Shown here: piece by piece, positions 34,105 to 42,080 of the stretch
Position numbering within the stretch: the first letter of the stretch is position 1
Layout: each line of letters begins with the position of its first letter
Source of the DNA: Arthrobacter sp. NicSoilB8
GTDB lineage: Bacteria > Actinomycetota > Actinomycetes > Actinomycetales > Micrococcaceae
Length of the DNA: 64,000 bases
Direction of reading: 5' to 3'
Assembly (NCBI RefSeq): GCF_019977355.1
Contig: NZ_AP024655.1
Span: 1,116,001-1,180,000 of the forward strand
Notes under the pieces: model-generated
What the model saw: only the letters and a program-made list of their open reading frames with translations
What the model was told of the DNA's origin: nothing
The model's database searches: none
Program-made: the position numbers and the translations under genes

Positions 34105-34668
34105 TCAGCGCCTCGTCTCGTACCTGGTCAGGACCACGCCGCCGGGAAACGTCCGCGTCTCCACCAGATTCAGATTCACCCAATTGTCCAGCGCGGTGAA
34201 GAACGGCGTGCCGCCGCCCACCAGGACCGGATGGGTGACCAGCGCGTATTCGTCGATCAGCCCGGCCCGCATGGCCGCCCCGGCGAGCGTTGCGCCGCCG
34301 ACGCTCATCGGCCCGCCGTCCCCGGCCTTGAGCCGGGTGATCTCGGCGACCGCGTCGCCGGTGACCAGGCGGGTGTTCCAGTCGACCGTGTCGATCGTCG
34401 AGGAGAACACGACCTTCGGCGTGTCCCGCCAGTTCCGCGCGAATTCGATCTCCGCCGGGGTGGCGTTGGACTGCTGGTCGCCGGTCGGCCAGTAGGAGCT
34501 CATGGTCTCCCACAGCTTGCGCCCGTACAGCGTCAGGCCGCTCGCCAGCTCCTGCTCGAGCCACCACTGGAAGAGTTCGTCGCTCGGCCCGCCCCAGCCG
34601 ATGTCGTCGCCGGCCGCGGCGATGTAGCCGTCCAGGGTCAGGTTCATGCCGTAGATCAGTTTCCGCAT
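34105..34668 (-). CDS. Dihydrofolate reductase/RibD-C family protein, 187 aa
   Basis: The fold signature is clear: MRKLIYGMNLTLDGYIAAAG, LYGRKLWETMSSYWP, PKVVFSSTIDTVDWNTRLVT, GGPMSVGGATLAGAAMRAGL and a C-terminal YALVTHPVLVGGGTPFF. These stand-alone RibD-C proteins are NADPH-dependent reductases of unknown or varied substrates and are common in Actinobacteria. The ATG at 34668 is the start. It is monocistronic. Confidence 0.88.
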   Translation of the reverse strand: MRKLIYGMNLTLDGYIAAAGDDIGWGGPSDELFQWWLEQELASGLTLYGRKLWETMSSYWPTGDQQSNATPAEIEFARNWRDTPKVVFSSTIDTVDWNTRLVTGDAVAEITRLKAGDGGPMSVGGATLAGAAMRAGLIDEYALVTHPVLVGGGTPFFTALDNWVNLNLVETRTFPGGVVLTRYETRR

Positions 34669-34892
34669 GGCGCCAGCCTTCCGTCAGTCGGTCTCCAGCT
34701 TATGGACCAGCACGGCGCGGTAACCTCCGTCGTCCCGCACATGATCAGCAGCGTCCTGTCCCTCAAAGCCCACCGTAACGGCAATGATCTGGATGCCATA
34801 GCCTTCGGTCCTCGATTCAACTGAGCTGTCTGGTGAAGGATCCCCCACTGGACGCAATGCCCCAATGACTTCCGTCGTGCAAGAATCACCGC

Positions 34893-35165
34893 ATGGACGA
34901 GGATGAGCGGCAGACACGGCAAGAACTGATGATCCTCGATGCCCTGATGCAGGCGATGGATCGGCGTGACGAGGTCTTCCAGATAATTGAGGATTCAGAG
35001 GACGTGGACGAAGCAAGGCGTCGGGTGGGTCAGCTGTTGGGTGTGGGAGAGTTGCCCAGCCGGGCAGTCCTCGACCTGCAGGCTAGAAGACTCACCCGCG
35101 ACCAGCGTCAGGCCCTCGCTTCCCGTGTAGAAGAACTCAGATCAAAGTTGCCTGATGCCCGCTGA
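34893..35165 (+). CDS. Small protein resembling the GyrA/ParC coiled-coil segment, 90 aa
   Basis: The pattern LMILDALMQAMDRRDEVFQI, then DVDEARRRVGQLLGVGELPS, RAVLDLQARRLTRDQRQALA matches the end of the GyrA/ParC breakage-reunion domain (ILEGLLxAxxxLDEVIxxIR ... ILDMxLxRLTGLExxKL). There it forms the coiled-coil tower and C-gate. The protein starts with its own MDEDERQTRQ and is not a fragment of a larger frame. It could bind or mimic type II topoisomerase subunits, but that is inference. It overlaps the next small frame by 11 bases. Confidence 0.65.
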   Translation: MDEDERQTRQELMILDALMQAMDRRDEVFQIIEDSEDVDEARRRVGQLLGVGELPSRAVLDLQARRLTRDQRQALASRVEELRSKLPDAR

Positions 35166-35301
35166 GGACTTCGTGCTCTCGCTCGATTACTGGTTCCCTC
35201 AGCGCGACGTTACTAGGAACCAGCTGCTCACCGTTGTGCCGGCCTTGCACGACTTGGAGCTTGCACCTGACGGTCAGGGCGCAGCGCGAAGGGCCTCATA
35301 G
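35155..35301 (+). CDS. Small hypothetical protein, 48 aa
   Basis: ATG 35155 lies inside the end of the GyrA-like gene and opens MPAEDFVLSLDYWFPQRDVT, ending GQGAARRAS. The overlap of 11 bases suggests coupling. The last 28 bases overlap the end of the DUF2252 gene on the other strand, so the C terminus may be an artefact of rearrangement. No family recognised. Confidence 0.35.
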   Translation: MPAEDFVLSLDYWFPQRDVTRNQLLTVVPALHDLELAPDGQGAARRAS

Positions 35302-36635
35302 TCGAGCAGCGATTGCCGGGCGTAGCTGAACGACCAGTCGACAACAGCTTCGGTGGCGGCCTCCGATTGCCCCAGGTAACCGAGGATCTGGCCTGCCGCG
35401 GGGCTTTGCGCGTGGGCGCGTGCGAGCAGGAGTGCGCACGTGCGGACGTAGTCGAAGAACGGGACAAAGTCGAGTCCCGCCAGGTCGATCGATCCCTTCA
35501 TGTCATGGAACTGGCGCACGTAGTAGTCGCGTTCGTCGTTCTGCAGATGCCCTAGGAACGGATCCGACACTGCCTGCAGCACCCGTTGGAGCTGGACCAC
35601 GCGGGTACCCTGACCATGCTCTGCCACATCCTGCGCGCTGCTGGGCTGCGGGATGCCGCCGTAACGTTGCAACACTGACTGCCCGGCCTCCTTCACCTGG
35701 AGCAGCAGCGCATCCCCATCGGGGGACTGCAGCAACTGCAGGAAGCAACGGGTCCCGACGCTCCCGACGCCGACCACACGGCGGGCCAGATCGGTGGGGG
35801 TGTACTGGGCCAGAACGGTGCGGACGTCGAGACTGACCGTGCGGCGGTATTCGGCGAACAGGCGCGGTACCACGTCGGTGTTCTGCACGGGCGCAGTCGT
35901 CATTGCCGGAGGCCGTTCAACGAAACGCAGGCGACCGTCGTGGTCTATCTGCGTCGTGCGACGCACGGCCCGCTGGTTGGTGCGCTTCCTGGCCGCCCTG
36001 ATCGCGTGGTGCAGCACCTTCTGGGCGTCCGCGCTCAGGAGGCTGCGGGCGAATTTGATGTTGCTATGCATGTAGTAGCGCTCGTACGGGTTTCGTTCCA
36101 ACATCGTCGTCAGTGCGCTGCGATACGCCCCTACGGTCCCTTGTGCTGCCTTGCGCACCTCGCGTTCCGTGTACTCGGCGTGCATTCCGCCGACCACCAC
36201 GCTCGTGACGAGCCGTTTGAGGTCCCAGTCCCACGGGGCTGCGCCGGCCTCGTCGAAGTCATTGAGGTCGAAGACGAGTTTGCGTTCCGGGGAGGCATAG
36301 AAGCCGAAGTTGCTGATGTGCGCGTCACCGCATGCCGCGACCACGATCCCCGAGTGCGGGTCGCGGGCGAGGTCCATGGCCATCAGCCCGGCCGTCCCTC
36401 GGTAGAACGCGAAGGGGTTCTCGAGCATGCGCTCCATGCGCAGGGGCACCAGTTCCTGATTGCGGTCTTCGTTCTGTTCGCGGATATGAGCGACGGCGTC
36501 ACGCTGTGCCGTGCTCCGCTCGGCCAGTGCACTACGCGGCGTGGTCCGGCGCAGTTGGCGGCCGCGGGCATACGCATCGGCACGGCTCAACTGCAGCTCT
36601 TCGCGAACCGGTGCGGAGGAGGACTCGTCAGGCAT
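35274..36635 (-). CDS. DUF2252 protein (kinase-like fold), 453 aa
   Basis: DUF2252 motifs are present: MLENPFAFYRGTAGLMAMDL, CGDAHISNFGFYASPERKLV followed by FDLNDFDEAGAAPWDWDLKR, and SVGTRCFLQLLQSPDGDALL then QVKEAGQS. The DxHxxNFG and FDxNDFDE segments correspond to the catalytic loop and metal site of an aminoglycoside-phosphotransferase-like fold. The biological substrate is unknown. The start MPDESSSAPVREE at 36635 is chosen; the frame above it runs into the GntR relic. Confidence 0.85.
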   Translation of the reverse strand: MPDESSSAPVREELQLSRADAYARGRQLRRTTPRSALAERSTAQRDAVAHIREQNEDRNQELVPLRMERMLENPFAFYRGTAGLMAMDLARDPHSGIVVAACGDAHISNFGFYASPERKLVFDLNDFDEAGAAPWDWDLKRLVTSVVVGGMHAEYTEREVRKAAQGTVGAYRSALTTMLERNPYERYYMHSNIKFARSLLSADAQKVLHHAIRAARKRTNQRAVRRTTQIDHDGRLRFVERPPAMTTAPVQNTDVVPRLFAEYRRTVSLDVRTVLAQYTPTDLARRVVGVGSVGTRCFLQLLQSPDGDALLLQVKEAGQSVLQRYGGIPQPSSAQDVAEHGQGTRVVQLQRVLQAVSDPFLGHLQNDERDYYVRQFHDMKGSIDLAGLDFVPFFDYVRTCALLLARAHAQSPAAGQILGYLGQSEAATEAVVDWSFSYARQSLLDYEALRAAP

Positions 36636-36696
36636 GAGGTCATTTTGGACGCCCGCACCCGGTTCCGCAACAGGCCAACGAGACGCCACAAATAGT

Positions 36697-37185
36697 GCAC
36701 GCGAGCGTGCTTGACGTACTGCGTCAGCACGAGCACCGGATCCGGGGCGCGCAGGTCGAGCAGCTTGGCGCGGCTCGGCCCCACCTGGCTGAGGCTGGTC
36801 TGGCATTCGCCGGGACCCAGTACCCTACCGAAGCGGCTATTGAGGCTGGCGAGCAGGGTGCCGTCGTCGTCTTCCATCTCTAGCGGCGCCGGCGCAGCGG
36901 AACTGCTGCCCAGGCTGACCGGGAGCGCGGAGATGTTTCCTGCAGGTGGGCGATGGCTTCGCCGTCGCGGATCAGGACCGACTCCCACAGCCAGCAATCG
37001 GCGCCGCGCTCCACGCCCACGCCGGGGCCACGAACTCGGAGGCCGGCTGCCGCTGCCGTTGGATGCGTTTGATCTCGATGTGTTGTTCGGGGCCGCCCAG
37101 GACTTCCTCGAAGGGGCGGATCCGCTCGATGCCGATGCGGGGCAGGGTGTCGGCTACGAACCGGCCGACGCCACGGCGGGCCCGC
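36697..37185 (-). pseudogene. Truncated GntR/UTRA regulator copy
   Basis: The minus strand encodes parts of a UTRA-domain regulator (GVGRFVADTLPRIGIERIRP, FEEVLGGP, then ECQTSLSQVGPSRAKLLDLR and VLVLTQYVKHA) highly similar to the intact GntR gene at 38935-39711. The N-terminal DNA-binding domain is missing, the last 20 or so residues are lost at about 36700, and the reading frame shifts within (the two halves are in different frames). It is joined directly to a nucleoside hydrolase fragment at 37185. Confidence 0.8.
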
Positions 37186-37541
37186 TGGGGGAGATGCTGG
37201 GCTACTACTTCCGGTTCTACGAGAGCCAGTTCGGCCGGGCCTGCTCGGCGATGCACGACCCCCTCGCCGCGGCCCTCGCCGTGGGCGGCGTCAGCGCGGC
37301 GGTGGCGCCGGTGGTGACAGTCGACGTCGACACCACATCCGGGCCGGGACGCGGCCAGACCATCTGCGACCTCCGCGGGCGGTACATGGACTACCCGGAG
37401 CAGCCCGGCCCCCGCTGCCGGGTCGTGCTGGAGCTCGACCGCGACTTCGCGCCGCACCTGGTGGAGGTGCTGCTGTCATTTTCTGAAAGTTCCGAAAGTC
37501 CGACGGCGCGGCTCGCCTCCGCCGTCCCGTCACCGGCCTGA
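37186..37541 (+). pseudogene. Duplicated C-terminal third of the nucleoside hydrolase
   Basis: LGEMLGYYFRFYESQFGRAC through RGRYMDYPEQPG to the stop matches 33530-33885 nearly base for base, with the last 30 residues diverged. There is no N-terminal half: the reading frame upstream is antisense of the GntR relic. The open frame from 36711 could make a fusion, but it lacks the catalytic aspartates. Confidence 0.88.
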
Positions 37542-37574
37542 ACTGCCGGCCTGAATCCCGGCCGCCGCGTGTTT

Positions 37575-37622
37575 GTGGACAGATGCCGCCCGTGGCGCGA
37601 CCCAAGGGCGGCATCTGTGCAC
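37575..37622. repeat. Palindrome after the duplicated hydrolase end
   Basis: GTGGACAGATGCCGCCC and GGGCGGCATCTGTGCAC flank a centre containing GACCCAA, as does the palindrome at 33906-33958. Arms differ between the two, yet both keep GGACAGAT/ATCTGT, so base-pairing was preserved after duplication. Likely a terminator. Confidence 0.6.
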
Positions 37623-37690
37623 ATGACCCGCAAGGGTAATTTTCCGGCAGACGCTTCCGGCCGGTGCAGATTCGGGACAAGATGCTCCGT

Positions 37691-38932
37691 ATGAAAAAAC
37701 TTGTTATAGCCGGCTTCGGAGCGGTGGTCCTGGCTCTTGGTGCGGTCACCGCAGCTGTCCCGGGCAACGCGGCAACGGAGCCGCAGCAGATCACGGGTCA
37801 GATCCTCGTCAAGTTCCGCGATAACGGGGCGGCAGCGGACGTCCTACGCCAGCATGGCCTCAGTGAAGGCCCGGGTGTCGGCAGCACCGGCGCTCACGTG
37901 GTCAATGTCCCGGCCGGCAAGGAATCCCAACTCATCGACGCTCTGAGCCGCAACCCGGCCGTCGAATACGCCGAGCCGGACGAGACGGTCACTGCCGCGA
38001 CGGATGACCAGTATTTCCCCCGCCAGTACGCCCTGCAGAACACGGGCCAATCGTTTACGAACACGGCCGGCACGCTGACCGTGGCCGGGTCCACCCCGGA
38101 CGCCGATGTGGACGCCGTCGAAGCCTGGACCGTCACCACCGGGAGCGGCATCAAGGTTGCTGTTCTCGATTCCGGTGTTGCCAGCGACAACCCCGACATC
38201 AACCCGAAGGTTGCACTGCGGGCCAACTTCAGCACTGCGGCAACCAACGAAGACAATTACGGCCACGGTACCCACGTGGCCGGCCTCGTCGGCGCCAGCG
38301 CCAACAACACGATCGGTGTCGCCGGCGTGTGCCCGGGCTGCTCGGTCCTGGCCGGCAAGGTGCTCAACGACAGCGGTGTCGGATCCAGCTCGAGCCTTGC
38401 CAACGGCATCGACTGGGCTGTCACGAACGGTGCGAAGGTGATCAACATGAGCCTGGGAGTGCGGGCGTCACGCACCCTCGAGACGGCCATCAACAACGCC
38501 TGGAGCAAGGGCGTGGTGCTCGTTGCCGCAGCAGGCAACGGAGGCAACCAGAGCAAGATCTACCCCGGCGCGTACCTCAACGTCATTGCCGTCGCCGCCA
38601 CCGACAACGCCGACGCCAAGGCATCGTTCTCCACCTACGGGGCCAGCTGGGTGGACATCGCAGCACCCGGCGTCAATGTCTACTCAACCTTCCCCAACCA
38701 CCCCTTTGTCCTCGGAACACAGAACAACCGCTCCTTCGGTTACGACGTCGGCAACGGGACCTCCATGTCCTCCGCCGTCGTCGCCGCAACGGCCGCGCTT
38801 GCCTGGAGCTCCCACCCCGGTGCGACGAACACGTCAGTGCGTGCAAACGTCGAATCGACCGCCGACAAGATTTCCGGCACCGGCACCTTCTGGGCGAACG
38901 GCCGCGTGAATGCAGACAAAGCCGTTCGCTAA
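37691..38932 (+). CDS. Secreted S8 subtilisin-like serine protease, 413 aa
   Basis: A signal peptide (KKLVIAGFGAVVLALGAVTA, cleavage likely after PGNAA) is followed by an inhibitor-I9-like prodomain (ILVKFRDNG...VNVPAGKE...VEYAEPD) and the peptidase domain. The catalytic triad is D160 (VAVLDSGV), H192 (YGHGTHVAG) and S358 (GNGTSMSSAVV); the oxyanion Asn is in AAAGNGGN. It resembles thermitase/fervidolysin-type enzymes and is probably exported to digest extracellular protein. ATG 37691 is chosen; ATG 37682 is possible. It converges with the GntR gene with 2 bases between the stops. Confidence 0.92.
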   Translation: MKKLVIAGFGAVVLALGAVTAAVPGNAATEPQQITGQILVKFRDNGAAADVLRQHGLSEGPGVGSTGAHVVNVPAGKESQLIDALSRNPAVEYAEPDETVTAATDDQYFPRQYALQNTGQSFTNTAGTLTVAGSTPDADVDAVEAWTVTTGSGIKVAVLDSGVASDNPDINPKVALRANFSTAATNEDNYGHGTHVAGLVGASANNTIGVAGVCPGCSVLAGKVLNDSGVGSSSSLANGIDWAVTNGAKVINMSLGVRASRTLETAINNAWSKGVVLVAAAGNGGNQSKIYPGAYLNVIAVAATDNADAKASFSTYGASWVDIAAPGVNVYSTFPNHPFVLGTQNNRSFGYDVGNGTSMSSAVVAATAALAWSSHPGATNTSVRANVESTADKISGTGTFWANGRVNADKAVR

Positions 38933-38934
38933 GG

Positions 38935-39711
38935 CTAGAGCGACTGCATCACCGAGAGGTGTCCGGCCCGGTCCGCGATGAGGCATTTGGCCAGGTAGAA
39001 GGGCCGGTTCGCGTGTTTGACGTACTGCGTGAGCACAAGGACCGGGTCCGGGGCGCGCAGGTCCAGCAGCTTCGCGCGGCTCGGACCCACCTGGCTCAGG
39101 CTGATCTGGCACTCGCCCGGGCCGAGGCCCCTACCCGCCGCCTTGGTGAGGGCGGCAAGCAGGGTGGTGCCGCCGTCGTCGTTAATTTCCAGCGGCGCGG
39201 CGGCACCGCCGGCGAACCGGACGGGAAGGGCGGAGATGTTTTCCTGCAGTTGGGCGATGGGCTCGCCGTCCCTGATCAGGACGGATTCCCACAACCAGCA
39301 GTCCTCGCCGGGCTCGATCCCGACGCCCGGGGCCGCGAATTCGGAGGCCGGCTGCCGCACCACCTGGATGCGTTTGATTTCCACTTGCCGGCCGGGGCCG
39401 CCGAGGACTTCCTCGAAGGGCCGGATGCGTTCAATGCCGATGCGGGGGAGGGTGTCGGCGACGAACCGGCCGACGCCCCGGCGGGCCCTAATGAGGCCGT
39501 CCTCCTCGAGCAGCATCAGGGCCTCGCGGACCACGGTGCGGCTGACCTTCATGTCCGCGCCGAGCTCCGTCTCTGTGGGGAGCATCGAGCCGGGGGTGAG
39601 CAGGCTGTTGCGGATGGCCTCGGCGATCCGGGAGTACACGGCCACCCGGAGGGGCGAGCCGGGCTGGGCCTCCACCGGCTGGGACAGGAACCGGACGGCG
39701 TCCTCGTGCAC
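38935..39711 (-). CDS. GntR-family regulator with UTRA domain (HutC subfamily), 258 aa
   Basis: An N-terminal winged helix (PLRVAVYSRIAEAIRNSLLT, LPTETELGADMKVSRTVVRE, ALMLLEEDGLIRARRGVGRF) is followed by a UTRA effector domain (KRIQVVRQPASEFAAPGVGI ... VLVLTQYVKHANRPFYLAKC). The GTG start at 39711 follows GCGAGGC; the frame runs further up without support. A TTGTTGGACAA operator lies 58 bases upstream, suggesting autoregulation, and the like site at 31339 suggests control of the ribonucleoside genes. A broken copy is at 36697-37185. Confidence 0.88.
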   Translation of the reverse strand: MHEDAVRFLSQPVEAQPGSPLRVAVYSRIAEAIRNSLLTPGSMLPTETELGADMKVSRTVVREALMLLEEDGLIRARRGVGRFVADTLPRIGIERIRPFEEVLGGPGRQVEIKRIQVVRQPASEFAAPGVGIEPGEDCWLWESVLIRDGEPIAQLQENISALPVRFAGGAAAPLEINDDGGTTLLAALTKAAGRGLGPGECQISLSQVGPSRAKLLDLRAPDPVLVLTQYVKHANRPFYLAKCLIADRAGHLSVMQSL

Positions 39712-39768
39712 GTTTTGCCTCGCTTGCGTTTGTTCGGGGATCTCAGCGTACCGCGGGGTGTGACGTGT

Positions 39769-39779
39769 TTGTTGGACAA
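39769..39779. promoter_or_regulatory. GntR operator upstream of the GntR gene
   Basis: TTGTTGGACAA fits TnGTnnnACnA exactly and shares both outer halves with TTGTATAACAA at 31339-31349. It lies 58 bases before the GTG start of the regulator. Confidence 0.6.
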
Positions 39780-39947
39780 GGCCCACTCGCGGGAAAGGCC
39801 TCGAACCGAAGCGGCGGGGGTGGCCGGCTCCTAAAGCTCCGAAGGTTCGCTTTCCCCAAAGTGCGGGACACTGGAAGTACCGACCACGAAAGCGGGCCCC
39901 CTGATGAGTCTCCAGCACGATGCCGACGGCGTCACCCGGCCGAGCCC

Positions 39948-40715
39948 ATGGGACTGAGCGGGGCCGGCGGCGCCGGCCATCTCGATCCGCTGCTGTATCC
40001 GTGGGATCCGCCCGCGGCCTCGGGTGTCATGGACGGCAATGAATTCCGGCCCATGGAGCCTTCAGCCGGGCTGGATGAAGCCCTCGCGCAAGCCAGCGCG
40101 GCACCGCTGGAAGCCCGTTCCCTGGTGGTCTCCATCGGCTCGAATTCAAGCGCCGACGTGATGCGGCGGAAATTCGCCAGCTACCACCAGCCCGTCAGCG
40201 CGGTCCTGCCGCTGGTCCGGGGCCAGCTCCACAACATCGCCGTTGGCCACTCCGCCCACGTGAGCAAGGCCGGCTACATCGCCGCCGCCCCGTATCCGCT
40301 GATGGGGGAGTGCACAGCGGTCTGGCTTTCGTGGCTGGACGATGTCCAACTGATGGCCCTCGACGACACGGAGCCCAACTACCGGCGGATCCGGCTCGAC
40401 GGCGAGGCCTGCCCGCTCGTGGCGGACCACGGGGATCGTCCGGAGGAGTTTTCGCTGTTCACCTCGCGCTGGGGCGTGCTGACCGACGGCGACGGCGGGA
40501 AGCTTCCCTTCCTGGACCAGCCCGCCCTTTTCTTGCTCCTCGCCGGCAGCGGCACCGGGGACCTCGCGGAGGAGGGGAAGTCCGTGTTCGACGGGCCGCC
40601 GGACCTTGTTGCCGAGCGACTCGCGATGCCCGCGGTCCAGGCATTGGCCAGGGAATGGTTCAGCTCGGCCGGCCTCGCCGTGCCCGTGGACTTCGACGGG
40701 CCCTGCGCGGGATAG
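39948..40715 (+). CDS. Unknown conserved protein, 255 aa (copy B)
   Basis: Paralogue of the gene at 27668-28489, with the same landmarks (SIGSNSSADVMRRKFASYHQ, GHSAHVSKAGYI, LTDGDGGKLPFLDQPAL, SSAGLAVPVDFDGPCAG). Relative to copy A a 10-base deletion at about 39937 destroys the original reading of the first codons (ATG 39904 now meets a stop after 17 codons). Translation would have to start at ATG 39948, which lacks a clear ribosome site. The remaining frame is intact, so it may be expressed poorly or not at all. Confidence 0.65.
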   Translation: MGLSGAGGAGHLDPLLYPWDPPAASGVMDGNEFRPMEPSAGLDEALAQASAAPLEARSLVVSIGSNSSADVMRRKFASYHQPVSAVLPLVRGQLHNIAVGHSAHVSKAGYIAAAPYPLMGECTAVWLSWLDDVQLMALDDTEPNYRRIRLDGEACPLVADHGDRPEEFSLFTSRWGVLTDGDGGKLPFLDQPALFLLLAGSGTGDLAEEGKSVFDGPPDLVAERLAMPAVQALAREWFSSAGLAVPVDFDGPCAG

Positions 40716-40737
40716 CCGCCCCTCTCTCGAATGTCGC

Positions 40738-40950
40738 ATTCACCGGGCGGCGATGTTCGGTGCATTATTCTCGGCGATGTGCTGTGCAATTTATTCGGCA
40801 TCGCGGCCCCGACCACCAGGGTGTTGATGCTTTGCGGATCCGCATGTCGGGCGGCCGTCGGGGTCTCCAGAGTTCTTCTCCCGTAGCCAATGTGCAGGGC
40901 TGGCCTTGTTGGCAGGATATGTCCGCGGCGTCGTTTCAGGTCGCCGTCAT
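40738..40950 (-). pseudogene. Flavin monooxygenase relic 1 (internal deletion)
   Basis: 40738-40806 matches the 3' end of the monooxygenase gene (28510-28575) and 40807-40940 matches its first codons and upstream region (29730-29855). The middle, about 1.16 kb, is missing; the joint lies in CGGCCC, shared by both edges. It keeps the same order relative to copy B of the unknown gene as the intact pair has at 27.7-29.8 kb. From 40950 to 41064 nothing is seen. Confidence 0.85.
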
Positions 40951-41064
40951 CAGCGCTGCCACCGTTCCCCGCAACTGCCTGGCATCTTGAGGCCCCGCAA
41001 GGCAGCTATCCCCATGCCGGTGGAGGATCACGGACGGGTTACGTGCTGTATGGAGTTGATCGCG

Positions 41065-41850
41065 CTATTCGCAGCCAACACCGTCACCGTTGCGGTCCAA
41101 GCCGTAGATGTCACTTCCGACGACGGTCACTGGTCCTCGCACGTACGCTGGACCGTTGCCACTCCCGCCGGCGCAGTCCACGTCTGAAGCGATCGGTACG
41201 CATGCACCTGAATAGTTGCTATCGCATCCAGAGGGAGCTGCTGGGACAACCGGCCGAACGGGGGTTTGAACTTTGGCTGCGGCAGCCGCCGCGGCTGCAG
41301 CCTGCTGTTGTGCGGCTTCAGCGGCTGCAGCCTGTTGGCGGGCGGTTTCCGCGGCTGCAGCCTCTTGGCGTGCGGCTTCCGCCGCGGCTTGTTCCTGCGC
41401 AGCCTTGGCTTCCGCTTCTTTGGCGGCTGCATCAGAAGCCGCCTTGGCGGCAGCGGCTTTGAGGGCGAGCGAGGCGGCCGCTGCCCGAGCATCCTTTGCC
41501 CGTTTTGATGCTGATTGCTCCATCCACAGCAGCTTTCCGTCGTCAGCCTTCGTGCAGATAAAGACAGTTTGCTGGTGGGTTTCACTTGAATCTTCCGTGG
41601 TGCAGGAGATTGTTGCGGGTGCAGTAGTTGTGTCTGACGCTGTTGGCGTAGCGGAACTAGAAGCTGACGCCGTCGATAGTGAGGCCACAGCTTGGCCTCC
41701 ACACGCTGTCAGCGCCAGGAGAGCAGCGCTCGCCATGACTGCGGTCTTTGCTAGCCGACCAGAAACTCGTGAAAGCCGATTGCCGTCGGTCGAGTGGCAA
41801 GTCATTCCGTCCAGAAATCGAACATCTTTGCGCTCAAAGCGTGTATTCAT
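41065..41850 (-). CDS. Lipoprotein with Ala-rich coiled coil and Excalibur-like C terminus, 261 aa
   Basis: The N terminus has a signal peptide ending in a lipobox (AALLALTACGG), so the protein should be lipid-anchored outside the membrane. The centre is an alanine/glutamate/glutamine repeat of about 90 residues (AAAEAARQEAAAAETARQQA) forming a long helix. The C terminus (SDVDCAGGSGNGPAYVRGP, then YGLDRNGDGVGCE) matches the Excalibur-type calcium-binding DxDxDGxxCE motif. Start ATG 41850; GTG 41862 is an alternative. Possible cell-wall or extracellular calcium-linked role. Confidence 0.75.
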   Translation of the reverse strand: MNTRFERKDVRFLDGMTCHSTDGNRLSRVSGRLAKTAVMASAALLALTACGGQAVASLSTASASSSATPTASDTTTAPATISCTTEDSSETHQQTVFICTKADDGKLLWMEQSASKRAKDARAAAASLALKAAAAKAASDAAAKEAEAKAAQEQAAAEAARQEAAAAETARQQAAAAEAAQQQAAAAAAAAAKVQTPVRPVVPAAPSGCDSNYSGACVPIASDVDCAGGSGNGPAYVRGPVTVVGSDIYGLDRNGDGVGCE

Positions 41851-41999
41851 TTGTGCCCCCACAAATCAGATTCAGATGAAAGTTCTCGCCGACCTTAGCA
41901 CTGGAACTCGCGTTCGATATAGACTTCTCTACTCAACAAAATCTGTCATTTACGCCATTAATTTGTGTCAACTGCAATAGCTCTGCATTTCGCTCTTGG

Positions 42000-42075
42000 T
42001 TCGCCCGTAGCTGGTGGTCAGCCCGGCCTGCCCGGCCCCGATCGCCAGGGTGTTGACCCACTGCGGAGCCGGATT
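42000..42075 (-). pseudogene. Flavin monooxygenase relic 2 (N-terminal snippet)
   Basis: The minus strand reads QWVNTLAIGAGQAGLTTSYG, matching SVNTLIIGAGQAGLATSYWL of the intact monooxygenase at 28510-29796. Only the FAD-binding loop region of some 75 bases remains, ending where the HNH gene's stop lies close by. It is a third, older trace of the same gene. Confidence 0.8.
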
Positions 42076-42080
42076 TCGTT

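Noticed and set aside
38329..39834. Plus-strand open frame across the subtilase end and the GntR gene
   Set aside because: It runs out of frame through the protease and antisense through GntR; no protein-like segment.
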